Shown piece after piece: positions 28,346-37,300 of a stretch of DNA of 39,529 nucleotides. The notes beneath the pieces are model-generated. The model saw only the letters and a list, made by a program, of their open reading frames with translations, was not told the DNA's origin and did no database searches. The translations under genes were made by a program, and so were the position numbers. The DNA is from Candidatus Peribacteraceae bacterium. GTDB taxonomy: Bacteria > Patescibacteriota > Gracilibacteria > Peribacterales > Peribacteraceae. The stretch lies in NCBI GenBank assembly GCA_028712095.1, contig JAQTQU010000006.1:1-39529 (forward strand). The letters are read 5' to 3'. How positions within the stretch are numbered: the first letter of the stretch is position 1; each line of letters opens with the position of its first letter.

Positions 28346-28348
28346 ACG

Positions 28349-29182
28349 ATGACCCTTCGTCCATTTCTTCTTTGGCCTCTCGCGCTCCTGCTGCTGATCC
28401 TGCCGGTGATCAGCTGGTCGGAGCCTGTCGTCAACGCCGATGTCGCAACATGCCGTGCGCTGGTGGAAAAAGCTCTCTCCAAAGAGCAGCGCCTGTACCG
28501 CAGCGTCCTCTTCGGTCAGAAGAAAGCACAAGATGCTCCGATCAACGAAATCCGCTTCGACACGGACGGCATTCCGTGGATCAAGGAAAAGGATAATACC
28601 TGGCGCTCGGTCTCGCCGGGTTACGAAGATACGGATCGGAGCGACACGCAGATGAGTGACCGGAACGAACTGCCTGTGCGCAAAGGGATTTTCGAAACCC
28701 GCCGGGTCGCGACTTCGGATCTGGTGCCCTACCTCACGCAGGCATACCGCGCTCTCAAGTGCCGTTCCACGATCGTCTGCAAGGTTGTGGAGAATTCCCT
28801 GGGACAGGGGAGCGCCGAGCCGCAGGAGGTGATCGTGACTGTACCCGGGTGCATCGAGGAAAAGCGAAAAACCTTCCCGGGCTGTCACCTGTACGCAGCG
28901 GAACGCAGCAGGGTGGAGGAGGCCGATCTGCTTACCTATTGCCGCCTGGTGCGGGACGGTATGGTGGAGCGCGAGAAAGATCTGCTCAAGCTGACGACGG
29001 AATATGACGCCTCGTATCGCTCCCTACTCCAGCTGTCGGGGCACATGGATGCTTTCCTGCAGGAATTCCGCTGGCCGCTCACAAACTCTCTGCGCAAGAC
29101 CGCAGAGCTTGTCGGCGCCCTGTATCGCATCCCCTGCTTCATCGCCAGTTGCGATGAGGCCCCCGCACCCAATCCGGATTAA
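28349..29182 (+). CDS. Exported helical protein (operon gene 2), unknown function
   Basis: The 277-residue protein has an N-terminal signal or anchor segment (about 6-22, FLLWPLALLLLILPVISW). The rest is mostly helical, with paired cysteines near LKCRSTIVCKVV and GCIEEKRKTFPGC. The C-terminal part contains YDASYRSLLQLSGHMDAFLQ and a C-x4-C pair (C263, C268) followed by DE, then a short Pro-rich tail. The same C-x4-C plus acidic/amide pair occurs at C477/C482 of gene 5. No known family is recognised. It is three bases downstream of gene 1 and its stop overlaps the next start by one base (TAATG). Confidence 0.8.
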   Translation: MTLRPFLLWPLALLLLILPVISWSEPVVNADVATCRALVEKALSKEQRLYRSVLFGQKKAQDAPINEIRFDTDGIPWIKEKDNTWRSVSPGYEDTDRSDTQMSDRNELPVRKGIFETRRVATSDLVPYLTQAYRALKCRSTIVCKVVENSLGQGSAEPQEVIVTVPGCIEEKRKTFPGCHLYAAERSRVEEADLLTYCRLVRDGMVEREKDLLKLTTEYDASYRSLLQLSGHMDAFLQEFRWPLTNSLRKTAELVGALYRIPCFIASCDEAPAPNPD

Positions 29183-29967
29183 TGATTTCCCGCAATGCGC
29201 GCATCGTCGGCCTGATCGTCTTCCTCCTGCTGGCGGCGCTCTGTGCCGGCATCGTCGCCAACTCGAAAAAACTCACGGCGACGAGCGTCAGCCTTCTCAT
29301 GAAACGCGAAGCCGAGAATTCCATCCTGACCCCCTGCTCCCGCTTCACGGAGAGTTACATGCAGCTTCCCTTCGGGGATACCAATTTCGCCCGGTGGCCG
29401 AAGCTGTACCACGAAACCGCCGCGGCCGTCATCGAAGAGCACCTTCAGTCGTTTTCACGCGCGCCGCAGTGCGCCGCGGCAACGGGGAATGACGTGCTCC
29501 CGGGCGGACCCAAATTGCAGGAGCTGTCCAAAAAGCTCCCCAGTTGGAAAAGCACATCCGTCAGTCAGTGGGAGATGAGTTCCGTTCTGCTGGAGTATCT
29601 GCGCGCGTACGAGTGCGCCCTGGAGGAGAGGCTCTACTTCCTCCACCCGGATGCGATGAAGGAGCTGGAAAGCAAACTGGAAGCCAAGGGAGAGTCCACT
29701 GATATCCTGCTGGGAGGACTGATCGCGGAGGTGGCGGAAGAGGATCGAATCATCGCTCAGGAGCTCGTGACCGCCCGGCCCACGCTCAATCGCTCGCTTG
29801 CCGTGTTGGCAGGCCTGAGCCGTCTGCTCCCGCTCCATACGGAGCTGCAGTGCATCGAGCGCGCCTCAATCGACATCCGTAATGCTCTCGCCCTTGGTGC
29901 GGAGGCCGGGTCCTGCCTGCCCCGCATCTGGAATGCCAAAGATCCGCTTCGTGATCTGCCCCAGTGA
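29182..29967 (+). CDS. Exported or anchored helical protein (operon gene 3), unknown function
   Basis: The 261-residue protein has one N-terminal hydrophobic segment (about 8-25, IVGLIVFLLLAALCAGIV) after a basic start, fitting a signal anchor. The outside part is helical with few cysteines: CSRFTESY, PQCAAATG, YECALEE, ELQCIERA and GSCLPRIW. LLEYLRAYECALEERL resembles the VPYLTQAYRALKC helix of gene 2, suggesting related folds. No family match is recognised. Translation starts one base before the previous stop and its TGA overlaps the GTG of gene 4. Confidence 0.8.
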   Translation: MISRNARIVGLIVFLLLAALCAGIVANSKKLTATSVSLLMKREAENSILTPCSRFTESYMQLPFGDTNFARWPKLYHETAAAVIEEHLQSFSRAPQCAAATGNDVLPGGPKLQELSKKLPSWKSTSVSQWEMSSVLLEYLRAYECALEERLYFLHPDAMKELESKLEAKGESTDILLGGLIAEVAEEDRIIAQELVTARPTLNRSLAVLAGLSRLLPLHTELQCIERASIDIRNALALGAEAGSCLPRIWNAKDPLRDLPQ

Positions 29968-32456
29968 AACGCCTCTTCGCTTTCGCCGGCTTCGCTTTGC
30001 TGCTCCTGACCGCAGGCGGTGCTTGTGCTCAAAGTCTCGGCGACCTGCAACTCTACGAAAACATGCATACAATCACTCTGCAGGAACGCACGCTGGAGGG
30101 CGTCGACGAACAAATCATCAGCTACGTCGTTCAACTGGCGCAGCAGGAGAATATGATCCCTGAAGGTAAAACCGCGTCAGATATGACCGAGGTGGTGAAA
30201 GCGGCTTTCGAAACGCGGCTCGATGATTTTTGCGAGAAATATAACGGCACATTTGACGCCTGTCCGCAGACGTACCAGATGTTCCGCGACTGGGGCATGG
30301 ATATCATCGACACACGCACGCTCTCGACGGATCTGCTCCACATTGCGGCAGGCTACGAAACGGGTGTGATCGGAAACATGGGTGAAATCTTCACCATTGC
30401 GGAACGCACGCTCACAATCCGGAATCTCTGGCGCAGCGCGGATGACGCCCTGCTGACCCCCGAGGTTTTTCCGCTCATCCGTGCCGTCCCCCGGCCGGAT
30501 AGCGTGACGGACGGCATGTTCGATGCCGTGTCAGAGGCCCTTGGACGGGAGCAGGCATCTGCGGGAAGTGTCAACCGGTACCGCTACGGCATCGCCGTAT
30601 TCGACCGAGAGCCGTGCAGGGAATCCCAGGGACCGAATGAGCTGTTTGAGGCAACAGAAGCACGTAATTGCACATTGGAACGCGCCCTCACCGCTATCCG
30701 CAACGCGCTTCCGCAAGACCCCCTTACTTTCGATCCCCCTCTCGCACGGGGAGAGATCGTCATCTTCCCTCTTCGGATTCTGGAGACTCCGCCCAACGTC
30801 ATCGTCTGGATGATGGTGGAGAATGTGAACAGCGAGATCAGACGGGACGTTGGTCTTGGCTGGCAGTTGATGCTCGAAACAGTGCCCATCGGAATATTGG
30901 GTGGCGATAACTGCGATCCGGGCAAGATGGGCGAATCATACTGCACGGTCTTTGACCGCTTTCTGATCCGCCCCGGCGGCAGGTACGAAGACCCTCCCAG
31001 GGAACCCACGGAACAGGAGGGGGGCCTGTGCCATCTGCCCTTCGCACGCGACGGCTACCTCTGCCGCCCGATGCGGCATGACCGGTGCAATGCCGACATT
31101 GAGGATAAAGAACCCGACTCGATCGTGTTGACGGAATGCAAGCCCGCACAGGCCAAGCAACCCGTCGCACTCACAGAATCCGGTCCCGATATCTGCCGCA
31201 CAAGCTGGTGGCGCATCCCGTCAGAGGAACTCAAAAATATGTCACCGCCATCGGCAGATCAGGATGGGCCGCTGCCACTGGGAGACTGTGCTCTCTGCCG
31301 CCTCGATGTGCGCTGCAAGGATGATTGTATGGACGGGGCTTCGGCCGTCACCGAACCCAAAGACGACAACGGCGTGATTCACATTTGCATTAATAGAAGC
31401 GCACCACGCGCGGTCCTGCGCACCAATCTCATCCACGAATTGGTGCATACCCAGCAGTTGTGCAACCTGCCGCCGCATACCAAGATTTTCGACACCGTCG
31501 AGCGTTGCTGCGCAAGCGAGATGGAAGCCAATACGGTTTCCTGCCGTGTGCTCGCCGAGGACGGTGTGCTCGATGAGGCCGGTGTTTCGATTGAGGAATG
31601 TACCGGAGGATTGGCAAATATCAGTTGCAAGAATTACGGCGAGAAGCCGTGCTCGGATCTCAGTGCTGCGGATGTCAAAGACAAGATCGAGGAGGTGCTG
31701 AACCGCAAAGAGCGGGAACCCGGCAGTAATTTCCCCTCCTGCGACGAAGTCAGCGCGGAATGGTTGAAAGGCATCGCCAAACTCGATGCCCGCATCATCT
31801 CGATGATCGAGGGTCTCAACGGCGCCTGTTCCCCCGGCTGCCAGACCAAGTACCAGAACACTATCGGCAACAATCTCTGCTACATCGGCCAGTGCGTGGA
31901 GCAATCCATCGAGCAATCGCGCGTCATTCCGGGCCGTATGGCGCTCAACGTGGGCGATGAATCTTTCCCTTGGGATTCCTGCGCGGCGACGGATTCGCTG
32001 ACGGGCGGGTTGATCACGCTCCCCGCCGTCTCGCCGCCTCTCACCCCCGCCTACAATCCGCGCCTGCTCGTGGAGTCGCTGGATCGCGCACTCTGTCAGC
32101 TGAACGGTCTCCCTGCCATGACCCCGCCGATTCTCTGCCAGTTCGACTACGAACGGAGATTGAGTATCCCCACCAGCGATTATGTCTCGACCGCTCTCAG
32201 CTTCGCATCGCAGATCGAGGAGAACGACACGCCGACCGCCTCGCTGCAGCGTATGACCCAGGGCATGGGAACGCGTATCGGCACCTCGCTGCTGACGCGT
32301 TACCTCTCATGGGCGAGCATGGCGCTCTCCGATTCCCTGCGCGCGGGCAATCAGCTGCTCAATGCAATGGAAAATACAAAATTCCCGCTCTCGACCTGTC
32401 CGCGTACCGCGACGGAAAAACCTGATTTCTGTACTGCTTCGTCTTCCTCGGATTAA
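29964..32456 (+). CDS. Exported cysteine-rich protein with HExxH metallopeptidase motif (operon gene 4)
   Basis: The 830-residue protein starts at GTG 29964, overlapping the previous TGA by four bases. A signal peptide (MKRLFAFAGFALLLLTAGG, cleavage near ACA at 22) leads to a helical N-terminal half and a Cys cluster DCALCRLDVRCKDDC (about 441-455). It then has LIHELVHTQQL, with H491, E492 and H495 forming an HExxH zinc site, and ASEMEANTVSCRVL, where E519 or E521 could be the third ligand as in gluzincins. The spacing and E-x-EAN form recall ImmA/IrrE-type peptidases, but the surroundings differ. About 37 cysteines in total suggest heavy disulfide bonding. It ends SSSSD. It may process or degrade surface proteins; substrate unknown. 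Confidence 0.85.
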   Translation: MKRLFAFAGFALLLLTAGGACAQSLGDLQLYENMHTITLQERTLEGVDEQIISYVVQLAQQENMIPEGKTASDMTEVVKAAFETRLDDFCEKYNGTFDACPQTYQMFRDWGMDIIDTRTLSTDLLHIAAGYETGVIGNMGEIFTIAERTLTIRNLWRSADDALLTPEVFPLIRAVPRPDSVTDGMFDAVSEALGREQASAGSVNRYRYGIAVFDREPCRESQGPNELFEATEARNCTLERALTAIRNALPQDPLTFDPPLARGEIVIFPLRILETPPNVIVWMMVENVNSEIRRDVGLGWQLMLETVPIGILGGDNCDPGKMGESYCTVFDRFLIRPGGRYEDPPREPTEQEGGLCHLPFARDGYLCRPMRHDRCNADIEDKEPDSIVLTECKPAQAKQPVALTESGPDICRTSWWRIPSEELKNMSPPSADQDGPLPLGDCALCRLDVRCKDDCMDGASAVTEPKDDNGVIHICINRSAPRAVLRTNLIHELVHTQQLCNLPPHTKIFDTVERCCASEMEANTVSCRVLAEDGVLDEAGVSIEECTGGLANISCKNYGEKPCSDLSAADVKDKIEEVLNRKEREPGSNFPSCDEVSAEWLKGIAKLDARIISMIEGLNGACSPGCQTKYQNTIGNNLCYIGQCVEQSIEQSRVIPGRMALNVGDESFPWDSCAATDSLTGGLITLPAVSPPLTPAYNPRLLVESLDRALCQLNGLPAMTPPILCQFDYERRLSIPTSDYVSTALSFASQIEENDTPTASLQRMTQGMGTRIGTSLLTRYLSWASMALSDSLRAGNQLLNAMENTKFPLSTCPRTATEKPDFCTASSSSD

Positions 32457-34021
32457 TGACACGCATGTCTTTGCTGCTCACCGGCCTCTCGTTGCTCACG
32501 TTCCCTCCGATGGTGCTGGCGGCCGGAGATCAGTACGCCGATCTGCCCCCGGTCTCACCCTACATGGAGCGCGTTGTGCGCCGCGTCCGCGCGGGGCTCG
32601 ATGCCGCAGGGGGCGGCAATACCTCCTCCGACCGTGCACTCAAGCTGTTCTGGCTCGACAGGATCACCGGCGCCATCCTGCTGACGGTCGATACGGATCT
32701 GCGCATCGTCGAGCAGCAGCAGGATCTGATTGAGAATTCCCCGTGCCTGCGTCTCGATACGCTGATCATCGAGGGATGGATGGAACGCGCGAGAATCCGC
32801 AAGAATGATGCCATTGATGCAGGACGCATTTCGGAAGCCGTGAAGTTGATCTCTATGCAGCGGTACCTGAACAACCGCTACAAAGCACTCCTGCTGGGCG
32901 CACGGGATCCCACGTACGTGGATGAAGAGGAGGGAGAAGTGTACTCCTTCGATCCACCGCCCTTCTGGTGCTGCCCCGGAGATACGGACCAGGAAGGGGA
33001 GGAAAGGAATACCACCTGTGCACAGGTGGACGAGAATGGATATACGGAATGCATACAGAACAGAGGAACTGCCTTCAAGCGACGGTACGCGTGCGTACAG
33101 GCAGGATGTACCTCGACGGAAACGGGGGGGGAGGATGAAGAGGAGCCCTGTCCCTTCAGTACCGATTATCTGCCGCCCACCGGAGTGGGATACGGTTGCG
33201 ATCTCTCGGTGCTGGAGAGCCGATCGAACGGTCCTGAAGGCATCAGCAGGGAAATAGAAGGCCTGAAGAAACTGGTGGAAGACCGGGATGCCGCCATTGC
33301 GGACATCGGCACGGTCAAAGACACCATCGTGAATCTCGAGCGGCTTCTGGGCGGAGGAGAAACGGACCTTTCGAATTTCGGAGCGGGGGCGGGCAGCAAG
33401 CGGACACACAAAGTGAAGAACGGTTGCCTCGCGGAAGACGAGAAGCTCCCCGAAGGGATCACCTTCTGGGAGCGGCGCGGGCCTTTCTCGTTTTCATCGA
33501 ACGAAATCGTTCTCATGCCCAAGCTCGCCCTCCTGTGGAACAGTTGGGGCAGCCAGCGCCTCCCCCCCGCGTATCTGCGCAATGCCAACGAACTACAGGA
33601 TGGCACCCCCGAGAAAGAGGCCGCGCAGAACATGGAAAACAGCATGCTCTTCTGGCTTCTGGGCGCGCGCTTTGATGTGCAGCAATACCTGCAAAAATTC
33701 AGTCTGCAGCAAGCCAGGGAGGAGAGCATGCAGGTCGCCAAAACCATCGACGCCCCTCTCCGGGTGATGGAAACATTGGTGCCTCTGCGTAAAGAGGTGC
33801 GTAATCTCGCCCTGACCGTGCAAGCATCGGATACAGGTATACGAAAATTCGTGCGCGATTTTGCCGCCTTCCTGCGCACCTCCTGCATCTTCCGTCCCTG
33901 CAACGAACAACTGGACCGTGTCCTCAAGATCATCTTCAAAGATGAATGCTTCCCCTACATCAATGGCGCGGCCTTAGACGAGGATGTCGCAGATAAGTGT
34001 AAAAATGCAGCAGGACTGTGA
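32456..34021 (+). CDS. Exported protein with helical repeats (operon gene 5), unknown function
   Basis: The 521-residue protein has a signal peptide (MTRMSLLLTGLSLLTFPPMV, likely cleavage after LA at 22). A helical domain (about 30-145) is followed by a compact Cys-rich segment (about 160-240: FWCCPGD, TCAQ, YTEC, YACVQAGC, PCPF, YGCDL). A coiled-coil-like stretch (about 260-305) and a helical C-terminal domain follow, with C477-x4-C482 then NE as in gene 2. No known family is recognised. It starts one base before the gene 4 stop (TAATG) and closes the operon; a repeat-filled gap follows. Confidence 0.83.
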   Translation: MTRMSLLLTGLSLLTFPPMVLAAGDQYADLPPVSPYMERVVRRVRAGLDAAGGGNTSSDRALKLFWLDRITGAILLTVDTDLRIVEQQQDLIENSPCLRLDTLIIEGWMERARIRKNDAIDAGRISEAVKLISMQRYLNNRYKALLLGARDPTYVDEEEGEVYSFDPPPFWCCPGDTDQEGEERNTTCAQVDENGYTECIQNRGTAFKRRYACVQAGCTSTETGGEDEEEPCPFSTDYLPPTGVGYGCDLSVLESRSNGPEGISREIEGLKKLVEDRDAAIADIGTVKDTIVNLERLLGGGETDLSNFGAGAGSKRTHKVKNGCLAEDEKLPEGITFWERRGPFSFSSNEIVLMPKLALLWNSWGSQRLPPAYLRNANELQDGTPEKEAAQNMENSMLFWLLGARFDVQQYLQKFSLQQAREESMQVAKTIDAPLRVMETLVPLRKEVRNLALTVQASDTGIRKFVRDFAAFLRTSCIFRPCNEQLDRVLKIIFKDECFPYINGAALDEDVADKCKNAAGL

Positions 34022-34312
34022 GAGAGTATTGGAGTATTGGAGTATTTGGAATACTGGAATATCGGGAAATTCAGTGCAAGGAAAACCTGATACGCAGTTG
34101 CATGTAAAACATGACGAATGTTGAGTCCCCTCACCCCCCTCTCCCCCTTCCCGAAGGGGAGAGGGGATAGCGGAAAAGTCCGAACTCACTCGGCTGCATA
34201 GGAGCTGTTGGATTGGTAGCGATTTGAATGCAAGTTGGTATGAGCAGTCCCTAATATTCTGATACTCTGATATTCTGGTACTCCTGATGAAAAACCGCAT
34301 TTCACCCCTCTC
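34022..34312. repeat. Composite repeat region between the exported operon and dnaE
   Basis: No gene is seen in these 291 bases. They hold an 8-nt array of GGAGTATT-type units (34024-34066), a CCCTCTCCC-type palindrome (34126-34168) and a second 8-nt array TAATATTC, TGATACTC, TGATATTC, TGGTACTC (34252-34283). The second array is the inverted complement of the first and ends 29 bases before the dnaE start. Confidence 0.8.
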
Positions 34313-37300
34313 ATGAAAGCAACGGACTTTGTTCATCTCCACTGCCATAGCACCTACTCTCTCCTCGAGGCGCTCCCCGGTCCCGAAGAGATCGTGGAAC
34401 GTGCGAAGGAACTCGGCGAGAGCGCAGTCGGCATAGCGGATAAGGGCTATGTCTACGGTCTCGTGGAGTTCTATCAGGCATCCAGAAAAGCGGGGCTCAA
34501 GCCGATACTCGGTCTCGAGACGTACATTGCGACACGTACGCGTTTCGATCAGGAGAGCGGCACCGATACCAAGCGCTATCCTCTGGTGCTGCTGGCCGAA
34601 ACTGATGAGGGGTATCTGAATCTGCTTCAGCTTGCAACGCACGCCGCACTCGAAGGCATGTACTACAAGCCACGCGTGGACAGCGAGCTGCTCGCGAAAT
34701 TCGGGAAGGGGCTCATCGCACTCACGGGCCCCATTTCGGGGGCCATTCCGCAGGCGGCACTCGTGGAAGACGGACAGCGTATCCGGGAACTGACGGAGCT
34801 GTACTGGTCCTTCTTCGGCAAAGGCAACCTCTACTTTGAACTCAACGATCTGCCGCATGTCACGGGGCAGAACGAAGTGAACCAGCAGCTCATTGCCTGG
34901 GCGAACACACTGGATGTCCCACTGGTTGCCACGTGCAACAGTCACTACTGCCGGCCCCTGGACAGCGAGGCGCACGACGTTCTGCTCTGCATCCAGAAGA
35001 ACGCGAACGTCGCCGACCCCACGCGCTTCTCGATGCGCGACAGCGACTTCTCTATGCGACCATTTGCGGAACTGGAACAGGCCTTCGCCCATGTGCCGGA
35101 AGCCCTCGCGAACACCCGCGTCATCGCCGATCGCTGCTCCGTGACCCTGGAGCTCGGCAAGTACCGCATCCCCCGTTTTCCCGTGCTATCTGGCGAAACA
35201 GAGGAGTCAACGCTGCGACGCATGGCCGAAGAGGGATTCAAACGGCGTTATCCGAACGCGACCCAAGAGCAGCGCACTCGCCTGGATCACGAACTCTCCA
35301 TTATCAAGCGCATGGGATTTTCGGGGTACTTTCTGATTGTCGCCGACTTTATCAATGAAGCCAAACGCCGCGGCATCGCAGTGGGGCCGGGGCGCGGATC
35401 TGCCGCAGGATCCATCGTCTCGTACTGCCTCAATATCACAACGCTCGATCCATTGGAACATGGCCTGATCTTCGAGCGCTTCTTAAACCCGGAACGCATC
35501 TCCATGCCGGATATCGATACGGATTTCGCAGACACGCGTCGCGATGAAGTGCTGGAGTACGTCCGCGAGAAATACGGACGCGACCGCGTGGTGCAGATCT
35601 GCACATTTGGAACGCTCGCCGCGCGGGCGGCCGTGAAGGATGTCGGGCGAGCCTACGGCGTGCCATTTCTTGAAATGAACAGCCTGGCAAAGCTCATCCC
35701 GGAACGCCCCGGCACCACTCTCAAAGACGCCATGGAAACAACGGAGCTGAAGGCGGCGTATGACAGCAACGAAACCTACCGCAAAATCATCGATACGGCG
35801 TTCAAGCTCGAAGGCAAAGCGCGTCACGTTTCCGTGCACGCGTGCGGCGTCATCATCACGCCGGAACCGACCGTGCAGTATTCGGCTCTCCAGCGCGCGC
35901 CCAAAGATGAAGAAATCATCATTACGCAATATGAAGCGAAGCCGCTTGAGGCGCTCGGACTTCTGAAAATGGATTTCCTCGGTCTCACGAACCTCACGGT
36001 GATCGAGACCACGCTCGAGATTATCGAGCGGCTGCACGGCATCAAGCTGGATATGACTTCACTGCCGCTGGACGATCGTGAAACGTATCAGTTGCTGCAG
36101 CGCGGCGACACGACGGGCGTCTTCCAGCTGGAATCCCCGGGCATGCGCCGATACCTGAAGCAGCTTGTCCCGACAGCCTTCGGAGATATCACCGCGATGG
36201 CCGCCCTCTATCGTCCCGGCCCCATGGACTGGATTCCCAGCTTCATCAAGCGCAAGCATGGCCGGGAGCAGGTGGAATACATCCACCCGGATCTGGAGAC
36301 AATCTTCCGCGAAACCTACGGCATCGGCGTGTATCAGGAGCAGATTCTGCAGCTGGCACGCGTGTTTGCCGGCTACTCACTCGGAGAAGCGGATATCCTG
36401 CGCAAGGCGATCGGCAAGAAGATCAAGAAGGAACTGGACGCGCAGCATGACAAATTTATCAAAGGAGCCGTCGGAAAAGGGTACGGCCAGCCGCTTGCAG
36501 AACGCATTTTCGAGGACGTCATCATGCCGTTCGCAGGTTATGGTTTCCCCAAGGCCCATGCCGCGTGCTACGCGCGCATCGCGTTCGAGACAGCCTACCT
36601 CAAGGCGCACTTCCCGACGGAATTCATGGCGGCGCTCCTCTCGAGTGACGCACAACGGACGGATCGCGTCATGATCGAGATCGAGGAATGCCGCCAGATG
36701 GGTATTCAGGTGCTTCCTCCGGACATCAACGAATCGCTCCGGCACTTCACCGCGCTACCACCCACCGGAGCTAAACTCCAGCGCGGCACCGCCCAGAAGG
36801 GATCCATCCGGTTCGGCTTAAGCGCCATCAAGGGCATCGGGGATGCCTCGGTGCAACAGCTCATTGCTGTCCGCGAAGAGGGGGGCAAATTCATGTCCAT
36901 CGAGGATTTCGCTCATCGTGTGCCATCGAAGGTACTCAACAAAAAACTCCTGGAGGCCCTCGCCAAATCCGGCGCCCTCGATTCTCTCGGAGAACGCCGG
37001 ATGCTGGTGGAACACTACGAGAAGATTGTGGACTACGCCAAATCCTGCGGCGACGTTTCCGCGGCCCAGCATGACCTCTTCGCTGCAACGACCGACGGAC
37101 TGCATGACGCGCATATTGATTTCCCCAAGACGCCCGAGGCGACCCCCTTGGAGAAACTCCAGTGGGAAAAAGAGACGCTCGGCATGTACGTCAGCAGCCA
37201 TCCTCTCGCCGGACTCAAGAAATACATCGGCAAGAAAGCTCAGCTCATCGCCGATCTGACGGTGAAAGACAGCGGAAAGAAGGTGAAGATCGCCGGCCTC

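Noticed and set aside
25247-34021. The exported operon as a type IV secretion or pilus locus
   Set aside because: No ATPase, polytopic platform protein, prepilin peptidase or pilin-like N-terminus is present among the five genes or nearby.
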